Source: Candidatus Jordarchaeum sp. LHC_1308
GTDB lineage: Archaea; Asgardarchaeota; Jordiarchaeia; Jordiarchaeales; Freyrarchaeaceae
Length of the DNA stretch: 37,137 bases
Direction of reading: 5' to 3'
NCBI GenBank assembly: GCA_019057675.1
Contig: JAHLWX010000008.1
Span: forward strand, 1-37,137
Positions 25,633-33,676 of this stretch are shown in pieces. Numbering within the stretch: the first letter of the stretch is position 1; every line of letters begins with the position of its first letter. The translations under genes were made by a program, and so were the position numbers. The notes beneath the pieces were generated by a model. The model did no database searches and was not told the DNA's origin. It saw nothing but the letters and a program-made list of their open reading frames with translations.

Positions 25633-26541
25633 TTATTCCTTCCTAACTTTAGTTTTTTGTATATTCCTTGAGATAAGGTTTGTCAACATGCTGAAATCCG
25701 CAGGTATGAATAAGCGCGAAGCATCGCTTCCCCCGATTTCCTCAAGTGCTTTTAGATAGTAGAGAAGCAGAGTGTTGTTATCCATTTCCTTTGCGCTCTC
25801 GAATATTCTTTTTAATGCCTCGGCTTTTCCTTCAGATTCGAGAATGGCGGCGGCTCGCTCTCCCTCAGCTTCCATCATCCAAGCCTCACGCTCTCCTTCA
25901 GCCTTAAGTACCTCGCTTTGGGCTTCTCCCTCAGCAACTTTTATTGTAGCTTCACGTCTACCTTCTGCCTCAGTGACCATAGCTCTGCGTTCCCTTTCGG
26001 CTTCTATCTGCTTCACCATAGCATCTTGAACCTTCTTGGGTGGAATTACCTCTCTTAGTTCAACGGAGGTCACCTTGACTCCCCATCGCTCAGTTACCTC
26101 GTCAAGTTTATCCCTAAGAATAGCGTTAATGTATTCTCTCTTGGCAAGGAGATCGTCTAATACTATGTCTCCTATAATGGACCTAAGAGTTGTTTGAGCG
26201 ATACCAAAAGTTGCTCCCCGAAAATCTTTAACCTTAACGACGGATTCTCCAGGATTCACAACGCGGTAGTAAATTAGAACGTCTACGTCGACTGGGGCAT
26301 TGTCTTTCGTGATGCAACGCTGACCCTTCACTTCGATGAAGGCCTCGCGCAAATCCACCTTGACGATCCTATCAATTATCGGAATCAGTATAACTATGCC
26401 GGGACCCTTGGTGTCTACGAGACGGCCAAGCCTAAAGACGACGGCTCGCTCATATTCGTTAAGTATCTTGATATTAGGTAAAATTAGTAGAAGAAACAGT
26501 AAAACACCAGCGAACAAGAAGATAAGCAGCCCTTCATCCAT
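25633..26541 (-). CDS. Stomatin/slipin (SPFH, band 7) protein
   Basis: 302 aa, membrane-anchored scaffold of the stomatin family. One N-terminal hydrophobic helix (GLLIFLFAGVLLFLLLILP) is followed by the SPFH domain: EYERAVVFRLGRLV, GPGIVILIPIIDR, DLREAFIEV, ITKDNAPVDVDVLIYYRV, and IIGDIVLDDLL. After the domain comes a coiled coil with repeated AEGE/AEGER blocks (about residues 200-250), extended relative to short archaeal p-stomatin. ATG 26541 has GGGGGGA 9 nt upstream; ATG 26550 lies directly on that site. The usual partner, an NfeD-like protease gene, is not adjacent. Confidence 0.9.
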   Translation of the reverse strand: MDEGLLIFLFAGVLLFLLLILPNIKILNEYERAVVFRLGRLVDTKGPGIVILIPIIDRIVKVDLREAFIEVKGQRCITKDNAPVDVDVLIYYRVVNPGESVVKVKDFRGATFGIAQTTLRSIIGDIVLDDLLAKREYINAILRDKLDEVTERWGVKVTSVELREVIPPKKVQDAMVKQIEAERERRAMVTEAEGRREATIKVAEGEAQSEVLKAEGEREAWMMEAEGERAAAILESEGKAEALKRIFESAKEMDNNTLLLYYLKALEEIGGSDASRLFIPADFSMLTNLISRNIQKTKVRKE

Positions 26542-26712
26542 AATGCTCATTCCCCCCAAAGTGCATGTTTAGATGAGATGAAAGAAGAAATAAAAGTTTT
26601 GATGATGTAAGAACCAAACGCATTTAAGCTCCCGACAAAGATAAATTGAAATAAATTTCTATAATATAAAATAGACGTGTAACAGTCCTAGGTTTATTGA
26701 GGGGGCATGGAG

Positions 26713-26973
26713 ATGCAGGATTCGGAGTACAGTATACCAATAAAAAATGCGATACTAAATATTCTTAAGAAGAGGCAAGGCATAATAATAGATAAGGAAC
26801 TCTTCAGTTTGCTTCAAAAAAGTTTTGATGATATTTCTTTAAAGGACGTGAACCGTGCTTTAATGCAACTCGAAATTGAGGGATTAATACGTGTATCCCA
26901 GATCGCAAAGAACAGAAGAAGCGTTGAGTTAATGAAACCAGGACAAGAATTCCTCGCAGTAGGGGAAGACTGA
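26713..26973 (+). CDS. Small winged-helix protein
   Basis: 86 aa. The sequence IKNAILNILKKRQGIIIDKEL, then SLKDVNRALMQLEIEGLIRVSQI and NRRSVELMK, has the spacing of a winged helix: helix 1, recognition-helix region, then a beta wing. A DNA-binding transcription regulator is likely, but winged helices also mediate protein contacts. ATG 26713 follows GAGGGGG by 7 nt, better than ATG 26707. An AT-rich region with TATAATATAAAA lies about 55 nt upstream. It stands alone 150 nt before fen. Confidence 0.7.
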   Translation: MQDSEYSIPIKNAILNILKKRQGIIIDKELFSLLQKSFDDISLKDVNRALMQLEIEGLIRVSQIAKNRRSVELMKPGQEFLAVGED

Positions 26974-27126
26974 GAGACAAAACTAAAATGGTTCAGAATA
27001 TTTATCGCCAAACATCTGCTTTATTTTTATTCTGATGTCTGTTAAATTGGGTTTGCAGTATGGAAAAGTTTTTAGTTTACGCAGGTTAAAGAAAAATCAA
27101 ATTAAATTACTGGTATGGGAGGAGTT

Positions 27127-28149
27127 ATGGGGGTAAATTTAAGGGAACTAGTTGTTGCACGGCAAATTTCCATCGGAGAACTTTCAGGCAAAGTCGTGGC
27201 TATAGATGCTATGAACGCCATTTACCAGTTTTTGGCAACGATAAGGCAGCCAGATGGAACTAGCCTAATGGATAGAATGGGAAGAGTGACTTCGCATCTT
27301 AGTGGCTTATTTTATCGAACAATTAACTTCCTAGAAGATGGGTTAAAGCCTGTCTACGTCTTCGACGGGAAACCACCAGCTTTAAAGATGAGGACGGTGA
27401 ATGAGAGAAGGAGGCTGAGGGAGGAGGCTAAGGAAAAATGGGAGGAAGCTTTGGCGAGGGGGGAAATTGAGGAAGCAAGGAAATATGCGCAGGCGGCGTC
27501 ATTCATAACTGATGAGATGATAAGTGAAAGCAAGGAGCTCTTAGAGGCGCTTGGAGTACCGTACGTTCAAGCGCCTTCTGAGGGGGAAGCGCAAGCGGCG
27601 TACATGGCTAAGAGGGGAGATGCTTGGTGTACCGCCAGCCAAGATTATGATTCCCTGCTATTTAATGCGCCACGGCTTGTGAGGAATTTGACGATTAGTG
27701 GAAGAAGGAAGCTTCCCGGGAAAAAAGAGTATGTGAAGGTTGAGCCGGAGCTGATAAGCCTAGAGGAGGTCTTAAGGGTTCATGGAATAACGCGGGAACA
27801 ACTTGTAGCTATAGGAATCCTTCTAGGCACAGACTATAATGACGGAGTAAAAGGTGTAGGCGTCAGGACTGCTCTGAAATTGATTAAGGAACATGAAACG
27901 TTAAGAGAGATAATTAAAGTTAAGAGTTACACTTTCGAGGTTCCAGTTGAAGAAATTGAAAGGATATTTTTGGAGCCGGAGGTAACTGACAACTACATAT
28001 TGAAATGGAGCCCACCAAAGAGGGAAAAGATCTTCAAAATACTTTGCGATGAACATGACTTCTCACAGGAAAGGGTTTCTAAAGCATTAGACAAGGTGGA
28101 AGCAGCGAGAAAAGAGACGGCGCAGACGAGTATAGAAAGGTTCTTTTAA
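27127..28149 (+). CDS. fen: Flap endonuclease 1
   Basis: 340 aa. It removes 5' flaps during Okazaki fragment maturation and repair. The start GVNLRELV is canonical. Metal ligands are present: Asp in [15 protein letters not shown], the two Glu of SEGEAQA, the two Asp of SQDYDSLL, and [13 protein letters not shown] with the helix-two-turn-helix. The C-terminus QTSIERFF is a PIP box for the PCNA clamp. ATG 27127 follows GGGAGGAG. Its stop overlaps the pcm stop on the other strand by four bases. Confidence 0.96.
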   Translation: MGVNLRELVVARQISIGELSGKVVAIDAMNAIYQFLATIRQPDGTSLMDRMGRVTSHLSGLFYRTINFLEDGLKPVYVFDGKPPALKMRTVNERRRLREEAKEKWEEALARGEIEEARKYAQAASFITDEMISESKELLEALGVPYVQAPSEGEAQAAYMAKRGDAWCTASQDYDSLLFNAPRLVRNLTISGRRKLPGKKEYVKVEPELISLEEVLRVHGITREQLVAIGILLGTDYNDGVKGVGVRTALKLIKEHETLREIIKVKSYTFEVPVEEIERIFLEPEVTDNYILKWSPPKREKIFKILCDEHDFSQERVSKALDKVEAARKETAQTSIERFF

Positions 28150-28867
28150 CTAACAGATTGATGTTCCCACCCGTAGCGTCCTATAAGAGGGACAAATGCT
28201 ACTGAACCATATTTCTTTTTCCTAATATCGCCTTTCTCATCCTTCTCCACTAAGATAAGCTCTTGGTTGTAGTAAAGGCTACCAACCGGTATAACCATGC
28301 GTCCATTTGGTGCCAACTGAACAAGAAGAGACTCGGGAATATATGGGGCGGCAGCAGTCACTAGTATGGCATCGTAAGGTGCCTCCGGAGGATATCCAAG
28401 AGTGCCATCACCCAGAACAACAGTCACTCGATTCCCATAACCAGTCTTTTCCAAGTTACGCTTGGCGAATTCAGCTAGTTCTTCCACTCGTTCTATGGAA
28501 TATACGTGGCCGCGTTCCCCGCCTTCGGGAGCAACTATTTCGGCACATAATGCAGCATGATAACCTGACCCTGTTCCGATCTCGAGAACCTTCATTCCCT
28601 CGTGTAGCCTTAAAAGGTCACACATAAGGACGCACATGTGTCGCCTAGAGAGGCTAATGAGGCCTCTCCATGTGGCGCCGATATGGTCTGGCCTCCTGGT
28701 ATAGGAAGGGGGCGGTCGTCGTAAGCAAGGTTCCTTAACTCGTCGGGAACAAACTCTTCTCTGGGAACCTTCATAAATGCCCTAATCACGGCTTCGTCTT
28801 TAACGAATCCCTCCGACTTAAGCTGCTCTATGAGTGCTTTCTTTTTCTCTAAAAAGGACTCACCCAA
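28146..28867 (-). CDS. pcm: Protein-L-isoaspartate O-methyltransferase, split by a 32-nt intron
   Basis: PCMT repairs isoaspartyl residues using S-adenosylmethionine. Exon 1 is 28867-28672 (TTG start, GGAGAGG upstream) and encodes residues 1-65 plus one base, up to GGQTISAP. Exon 2 is 28639-28146 and encodes the rest, from MCVLMCDLL through the SAM motif [12 protein letters not shown] to the end. Without splicing, translation stops after about 85 residues. Removing 28671-28640 makes codon 66 CAC (His) and restores SAPHM, followed by MCDLL, exactly as in the family; total 229 aa, normal length. The insert folds as a BHB splice motif (see the intron entry). The alternatives are a decayed gene or an insertion mutation. 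It is convergent with fen. Confidence 0.8.
28640..28671 (-). other. Candidate BHB mRNA intron in pcm
   Basis: On the transcript, CGCC (28677-28674) pairs with GGCG (28645-28642) as a perfect 4-bp central helix. Each side carries a 3-nt bulge ACA (28673-28671 and 28641-28639). Inside is a 9-bp stem, 28670-28662 with 28654-28646 (one G-U), and a 7-nt loop. Cutting after the second base of each bulge removes 32 nt and restores the frame. The outer exon helix is imperfect (one G-C, then a 2-nt bulge and about four pairs). Confidence 0.75.
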
Positions 28868-28948
28868 CTCTTAAACCTCTCCTTTCCAATTATGTTTGTC
28901 ACAATTCATTTTTAGCTATCATTTCTTTAAAAATGTGGAGGGGAAAGT

Positions 28949-29377
28949 ATGGTAAGGGTGATAGAAAGACTGACTGCTAGAGGACACGCAAATATTTCAG
29001 CAAAGCATAAAACAACGTTGGAGGTCACCGTAGACCATGAAATTACTCCGAGAGGCGACTGCATAGTGGCGGTCTCCTCCAGTAAGGGAGCAGCTTCGCT
29101 AAGCTCGATGTTTAAGAAGGTAGCCGGAAGTGATGGTGCCATTATACGAATGATTATAGAATGCGGAGGAATAATGGAGGAGATCGTGGGATTTGGGAGT
29201 GGTAATTTGACGTTTACAGATCCAAAGGATATAGTTGTGCGTAAGAGCAGTTACTGCTGTGGGAGAACAGTGATGATAAAGGCGAATAAGGCTGCTGCTG
29301 ACTTAGACAGGCGAATAGTAGAGCAACTTAAAAGGCCACAGCCAGTAAAAGTGACGTTCATAGCTGAGAGAGGATAA
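28949..29377 (+). CDS. DUF371 family archaeal protein
   Basis: 142 aa. It matches my memory of the archaeal DUF371 family (COG2090): ARGHANISAKHKTTLEVT at residues 10-27, then ITPRGDCIVAVSSSKGA, and FGSGNLTFTDPKDIVVRKS. Function unknown; the family is nearly universal in archaea. ATG 28949 follows GGAGGGG. It is convergent with trm5 with a hairpin terminator between. It is divergent from pcm. Confidence 0.8.
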   Translation: MVRVIERLTARGHANISAKHKTTLEVTVDHEITPRGDCIVAVSSSKGAASLSSMFKKVAGSDGAIIRMIIECGGIMEEIVGFGSGNLTFTDPKDIVVRKSSYCCGRTVMIKANKAAADLDRRIVEQLKRPQPVKVTFIAERG

Positions 29378-29380
29378 GTA

Positions 29381-29400
29381 TCCCCTAATATCTTAGGGGA
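29381..29400. terminator. Perfect hairpin between DUF371 and trm5
   Basis: TCCCCTAA (29381-29388) and TTAGGGGA (29393-29400) form an 8-bp stem with a TATC loop. It lies between convergent genes and its right arm contains the trm5 stop codon. It could act on either strand as a terminator or RNA stabiliser; there is no T-run after it. Confidence 0.5.
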
Positions 29401-30496
29401 CGACCAGTGCATCTACAGCTACTTGCCATTCTCTAGGTGCTGTGGAGCGGACACGCCTAACATTCAAAATGTTTATGGATGTAGCACCCGAATCTCTGAG
29501 CCGCTTCTTAAATAGTTCAGCAACGTCACTGCATGCGGTTTCTCCTCTACCAAATTGATAGTAATGTATGATGCCTCCACTTTCCTTAAGAGCTAAACGT
29601 GCAATATCAATGAATTCGTGCGCTAAACTAGGGAGATTCATTATCACGTGGTCAGCTACCCCTCTTAAGTGAACTTTAACAATTTCCCTACAATCTCCCA
29701 AGTAAGGGTGAACTAGGTCGGACACTTTGTTAAGCTTAATGTTTTCCTCGAGAAGTCGAACAGCGGAGGGATTAATGTCGATAGCATGTACTACACCCCC
29801 CCTTTTCTTTGCTATCAGAATGGTGAATGGACCAACTCCGGCAAATAAGTCGACAACAACTTCTCCCGGTTTAACTTGGTTAGTCACCCTGACCCGTTCT
29901 CCAGATAGACGCGGACTAAAGTAGGTGCTAGCCACGTCAACCTTAAAAATGCAGCCATTTTCTCTATGAAGAGTTATTGTTCGCTCCTCGCCGGCAACAT
30001 GAACTAAGCGCCTAACTCTGTAAAGTCCATTTACGCGCCCCCCCTTAGCGAAAACAACTCTTACATGGCGGTTCACCTTTAAAACCGCCTCACCGATCAC
30101 TTTCTTAAAATTCCAGATATCAGGACTTAACTCTAAAATGGCTATGTCGCCAATAACATCAAAAGACCGAGGAACAAGACCAAGAAGATTTTCAGGTAAT
30201 TTACCTTTAAGCAATTCCACAATACTAGTCGTCCTCTCCATTGCAACAAAAGAATAAAAACAAAAATGGAGAAAACCGGACACCACTCTCAACTGTTCCA
30301 GCTCCCTTACCAAAAGAGGACGAGAGAGAGGAAAAAGAACCAACTCTGGGCGCTCATCAAACACGCTAGGAAAAAAATCGATAATAACCTTCTCAACTTT
30401 AAGCCTATAATTCAGAGCGCCAAATTTCACTAACATATAACGGATGCTCTCAGCAATAGAGGAACGAACGGCAACACAAAAAGAGATGCACCTCAT
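29393..30496 (-). CDS. trm5: tRNA (guanine37-N1)-methyltransferase Trm5
   Basis: 367 aa. It makes m1G37, next to the anticodon, and starts wyosine synthesis in tRNA-Phe. The class I SAM motif VVDLFAGVGPFTILIAKK is near residue 215, VHAIDINPSAVRLLEENIKLN follows, and the NLP motif (MNLPSLAHEFID) takes the place of NPPY as in Trm5. An N-terminal D1-type domain is present. ATG 30496 follows GGCGGAGAG; the GTG at 30514 overlaps that ribosome site. It lies 35 nt downstream of tRNA-Lys on the same strand and may share its transcript. Confidence 0.93.
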   Translation of the reverse strand: MRCISFCVAVRSSIAESIRYMLVKFGALNYRLKVEKVIIDFFPSVFDERPELVLFPLSRPLLVRELEQLRVVSGFLHFCFYSFVAMERTTSIVELLKGKLPENLLGLVPRSFDVIGDIAILELSPDIWNFKKVIGEAVLKVNRHVRVVFAKGGRVNGLYRVRRLVHVAGEERTITLHRENGCIFKVDVASTYFSPRLSGERVRVTNQVKPGEVVVDLFAGVGPFTILIAKKRGGVVHAIDINPSAVRLLEENIKLNKVSDLVHPYLGDCREIVKVHLRGVADHVIMNLPSLAHEFIDIARLALKESGGIIHYYQFGRGETACSDVAELFKKRLRDSGATSINILNVRRVRSTAPREWQVAVDALVVP

Positions 30497-30551
30497 AAAC
30501 GACTCTCCGCCCACTTAAGAATAAGCAATGACGGGCCGCGTGGGATTCGAA

Positions 30552-30578
30552 GTCGCGGAGCACGGTTAACCGAGCCCG
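30552..30578 (-). other. tRNA-Lys intron at position 53/54 (27 nt)
   Basis: It interrupts the T arm between GTGGG and TTCGAAT. The central BHB helix is CGTG (30584-30581) with CGCG (30557-30554), including one G-U pair. The bulges are GGC (30580-30578) and ACT (30553-30551). An inner stem of seven pairs with one mismatch closes a TTAA loop. Cutting after the second bulge base gives a perfect T arm. Confidence 0.9.
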
Positions 30579-30609
30579 CCCACGACCACCGGGTTAAGAG
30601 CCCGGCGCT

Positions 30610-30631
30610 CTAGGCTGCATCTTATTCTTAT
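30610..30631 (-). other. tRNA-Lys intron in the D arm (22 nt)
   Basis: It interrupts the 3' side of the D arm. The central helix is AGGT (30637-30634) with GCCT (30615-30612), including one U-G pair. Both bulges are AGA (30633-30631 and 30611-30609). The inner stem is very weak, so the motif is relaxed. TAGA repeats at both ends make the exact junction ambiguous by up to three bases; the BHB rule gives 30631-30610. Confidence 0.85.
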
Positions 30632-30681
30632 CTACCTAGCTAAGCTAGCGGCCCCGTTATGAATGGGAACGTAATACAGAT

Positions 30682-30690
30682 AATAAATTT
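30682..30690 (-). promoter_or_regulatory. TATA box for tRNA-Lys
   Basis: AAATTTATTA on the minus strand lies 28-36 nt upstream of the tRNA 5' end, the normal archaeal distance. The rest of the 244-nt gap up to aIF5B holds AT-rich DNA and I see no gene in it. Confidence 0.5.
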
Positions 30691-30853
30691 TTCGATAACC
30701 GTCAGAGGTAATTGGGAGGGTGTGAGCTTTTAAGTGAGTTCGTATTAGATGGCTTAGTTGAAACAATATCAGGGAGTTTAAAATGATCATTAAGAGAAAT
30801 ATTTAAGCATTGATTGAGTGGTATACTAAGAGTTTGAGCTTGTTAAGTTAAAG

Positions 30854-30866
30854 AATTTATTAAAAT
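30854..30866 (+). promoter_or_regulatory. TATA-like promoter and ribosome site of aIF5B
   Basis: GAATTTATTAAAA lies about 40 nt before the ATG. The ribosome site GAGGTG (30886-30891) is 7 nt before ATG 30899. It fixes the start of the short first exon. Confidence 0.45.
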
Positions 30867-30898
30867 GTAGTTAAAAAATTTTTATGAGGTGTAGTTAA

Positions 30899-32694
30899 AT
30901 GAAGTTAAGGTCACCTATTGCTGTTGTGTTGGGGCATATTGATCATGGCAAATCATAGCACGGCTTCGTGCTATGGGCTAAACGCTGTTACTGGATGCGA
31001 TTAGGGGGACAGCTGTTCAGGCTAGGGAGGCAGGCGGGATCACGCAGCATATAGGTGCGTCTTTTCTACCTGCAGATGTTATAATGACTCTTGCTGAGGA
31101 TTTGGCTAAAAGATTTAGTGTGAAACTGACTATTCCTGGCGTGCTGGTTTTAGATACACCTGGACATGAGGCTTTTTTCAACCTTAGGAGGCGGGGAGGG
31201 GCTATTGCAGATATTGCCATACTAGTTGTCGATATAATGCGTGGTTTTCAAACGCAGACATATGAGTGTATTAACTTGCTGAGAAGTAGGCGTGTTCCCT
31301 TTTTGGTTGCTGCGAACAAAGTGGACTTGATCCCTGGTTGGCGTCCCTCTGGTTCTAGGTCTATTCTTGAGGCGATTGAGTTTCAAGAGGAACATGTTAA
31401 ACGGACTTTAGATGAAAGGATATATGAAATAATCGGGGAGCTTTCCACGTGTGGTTTTAACTCTGAACGGATTGATAGGGTACGTGATTTTACCAAGACT
31501 GTTGCCATAGTTCCTACGAGTGCTAAGACAAAAGAAGGTATTGCTGAGTTAATGGTTGTGTTGGCCGGGTTGGTTCAGCAATACATGAAGAAAAGACTGA
31601 CCGTCTCTGAAGGGGAAGGTAAGGGGGTTGTCTTGGAGATTAGAGAGGAGCCCGGTCTTGGCATAACCATAGACGTCATTCTTTATGATGGCGTCCTTCG
31701 TAAGGATGACCTACTAGTAATAGGCGGACTCGACGGGGCTGTCGTGACAAGAATTAGAGCATTACTGCAACCTAAGCCACTGGATGAAATGAGAGATCCA
31801 AGAGAGAGGTTCAACACGGTGAGCGAGGTGGCTGCCGCAGCTGGCGTAAAAATTGCTGCACCCAACCTTGAAAAAGTTGTGGCTGGAGCACCATTAAGAT
31901 CGGTGCGTGACGAAGAAAGAGTAAGGGAGGCTGAATTGGAAGTTCAGCAAGAAGTGGAAAGCATAACCATAAAGGGGGACCGTATGGGAGTCATAGTCAA
32001 AGCCGATACACTTGGGTCGCTAGAGGCGCTGGTGAACTTTCTCAGGGAAAATGGGGTAACGATCAGAATGGCGGATATAGGTGATGTAGCTAAAAGGGAC
32101 GTGATGGAAGCTGTCGCCGTGGTTGAGAAGGATCCCCTCCAAGCCGTTATCTTAGCCTTCAATGTTAAGGTCTTGCCTGATGCGGAGGAGGAAGCCCAAA
32201 AATACGGTATTAATATCTTTGAGGAGAAGATAATTTACAGGTTATTTGAGAAGTATAATGAGTGGATTTCAGAGAAAAAAGAAGAAATGAGAAGACGAGC
32301 GGTTGAGGGTTTAATTAGGCCGGCAAAGATAAAGATCCTCCCAGGATATGTCTTTAGGCATAGTAAGCCTGCTATTGTTGGGGTAGAAGTTCTTTCAGGG
32401 GAGATTAAGCCGAAGTATCCCTTGATGAAGGCGGATGGCCAGGAGATTGGAGAGATACTTCAGATACAGGACAAGGGAGAAACGAGGGAATATGCGCGAA
32501 GGGGGGAGCAAGTTGCGGTATCGATTAGGGGGCCTATTGTTGGAAGGCATATTGATGAAGGGGACGTACTATATACGAGTATGCCATTAGGTCACATAGA
32601 GAAGTTTAAAACCAAGCTGGTGGAGGAGCTTACATCGGATGAGCTTGAAACGCTTAGAGAGATTGAGAACGTGAAAAAAGGAAGGAGAGCATAA
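30899..32694 (+). CDS. infB: Translation initiation factor aIF5B, split by a 29-nt intron
   Basis: GTPase that joins ribosomal subunits and positions initiator tRNA. Exon 1 is 30899-30952 and encodes MKLRSPIAVVLGHIDHGK; exon 2 is 30982-32694 and starts TLLLDAIRGTAVQAREAGG. Together they give 588 aa, the usual archaeal length, with an intact P-loop GHIDHGKT, G3 DTPGHEAF and G4 NKVD, then domains II-IV. Unspliced, the frame reads Ser then TAG straight after the P-loop lysine, and the next start (31084) would lack the P-loop. aIF5B is expected to be essential, so removal of the 29 nt at the RNA level is the simplest reading. Inteins are known in IF2/IF5B genes but are far longer. Confidence 0.85.
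30953..30981 (+). other. Candidate relaxed-BHB mRNA intron in aIF5B
   Basis: The 29-nt insert contains a perfect 9-bp hairpin, CATAGCACG (30954-30962) with CGTGCTATG (30967-30975), loop GCTT. A central helix GGCA (30947-30950) with GGCT (30976-30979) has pairs G-U, G-C, C-G and one A-G mismatch. Bulges are AAT (30951-30953) and AAA (30980-30982). Cutting after their second base rejoins GGC AAA with ACG CTG in frame. No good outer helix is seen, so the motif is relaxed. A alternative register (31 nt) has a better helix but breaks the frame. Confidence 0.65.
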
Positions 32695-32724
32695 CTTTTC
32701 CTCGTTTGTGGAGGCGAGGTAACC

Positions 32725-33669
32725 ATGACGTTAGGTGTCGGGGTTATAGGGGTTGGAACGTGGGGAAGACAACATGCTCGCAATTTTGCGTCTATCGAGA
32801 AGACAAGGTTGATTGCTGTCTGCGACGTAAAGGAGGAAAATGCCCGTAAGGTAGGAGAAGAATATGGAGCAGAATGGTATACAGATGTAGATGGTCTCCT
32901 TAGACGTGAAGACATTGATGCTGTAAGCGTGTGTACGCCAGCGTCAACACACTTCGAAGTAGCAACTAAAAGTATTTTATCTGGCAAACATGTCTTGGTC
33001 GAGAAACCAATAACGGGTAGTGTAGAGAAAGCGCTTAAACTTATAGAATATGCCAAGGAGCAAGATGTATTTCTTATGGTCGGGTTCATTGAAAGGTTCA
33101 ATCCAGGTGTTTCAAAAATCATCAAAGTATTAGAATCCGGCATTGTAGGCGATCCTGTCATAACAATTTCTAGAAGAGTAGGGCCGTTCTGGCCTGACCG
33201 CGTGAAGGACGTTGGCGTGGTAAGCGATGCAGCTATTCATGATGTTGACCTTATTCACCACATCTTTAAGAGAAAGATCGTTTCTGTATATGCTGTTGGT
33301 GGATGCTTAAGGCACAGATTCGAAGACTACGTGGCAGCGATGCTTCGCCTAGATAATGGGTTAACTTGTATAATAGAAGCGAACTGGTTAACGCCACGTA
33401 AGGTAAGGGAACTACTCATCACTGGAGAAAAAGGGATATTAAAACTTGATTATCTCTCACAGAAAATTCGTATCGAGAACGATGAATGGAATATGAGCTC
33501 GAATGACGAATGGTATGAGCCACTTAGAATAGAATTAGAGCACTTTGCTGAGTCTATATTAAAAAGAAAACAACCTTATCCATCTGGTGAAGATGGGGTA
33601 AGAGCTCTAAAAGTCATAGATATGATATTAAAAAGCTTAAAGGAAGGTAAAGTGGTCGAATTAGAATAA
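32725..33669 (+). CDS. Gfo/Idh/MocA family oxidoreductase
   Basis: 314 aa, NAD(P)-dependent sugar or polyol dehydrogenase family. The Rossmann motif GVIGVGTWGRQHARNF is at residues 6-21. The catalytic lysine is in HVLVEKPI near 93, and the IHDVDLIHHIF segment near 173 supplies the usual catalytic histidine. The last motif resembles archaeal UDP-N-acetylglucosamine 3-dehydrogenases, which feed surface glycan synthesis, but I cannot assign the substrate. The ATG at 32725 follows GGAGGCGAGG. It lies 30 nt after aIF5B on the same strand. Confidence 0.85.
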   Translation: MTLGVGVIGVGTWGRQHARNFASIEKTRLIAVCDVKEENARKVGEEYGAEWYTDVDGLLRREDIDAVSVCTPASTHFEVATKSILSGKHVLVEKPITGSVEKALKLIEYAKEQDVFLMVGFIERFNPGVSKIIKVLESGIVGDPVITISRRVGPFWPDRVKDVGVVSDAAIHDVDLIHHIFKRKIVSVYAVGGCLRHRFEDYVAAMLRLDNGLTCIIEANWLTPRKVRELLITGEKGILKLDYLSQKIRIENDEWNMSSNDEWYEPLRIELEHFAESILKRKQPYPSGEDGVRALKVIDMILKSLKEGKVVELE

Positions 33670-33676
33670 TGAGAAA

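Larger units (their letters stand above)
30532..30654 (-). tRNA. tRNA-Lys (CUU) with two introns at non-canonical sites
   Basis: The 7-bp acceptor stem is GGGCCGC with GCGGCCC, discriminator G at 30532. The anticodon stem is CCGGG/CCCGG with loop CTCTTAA, anticodon CTT at 30598-30596. The T arm is GTGGG, TTCGAAT, CCCAC. The 123-nt gene is 49 nt longer than the 74-nt mature tRNA because of a 22-nt intron in the D arm (about position 22/23) and a 27-nt intron at 53/54; none is at 37/38. No CCA is encoded. A TATA-like box is about 30 nt upstream. Confidence 0.95.

Noticed and set aside
26560-26706. Small RNA with TGATGAT box between slipin and winged-helix genes
   Set aside because: A C-like box is visible but no matching CTGA box at a suitable distance; the region is explained by AT-rich promoters.
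28146-28867. pcm as two separate genes or a sequencing frameshift
   Set aside because: A one-base error would not add 32 nt of extra sequence between conserved motifs. The extra sequence forms a hairpin and BHB and removal gives exact family sequence.
30952-30982. 31-nt version of the aIF5B intron with central helix TGGC/GCTA
   Set aside because: It pairs better (four pairs, AAA and AAC bulges, 10-bp inner stem), but the cut rule then gives a wrong reading frame. The 29-nt register was kept and the motif called relaxed.
30899-31083. Intein in aIF5B
   Set aside because: Inteins are translated in frame and are more than 100 residues long. The insert is 29 nt and contains a stop codon.
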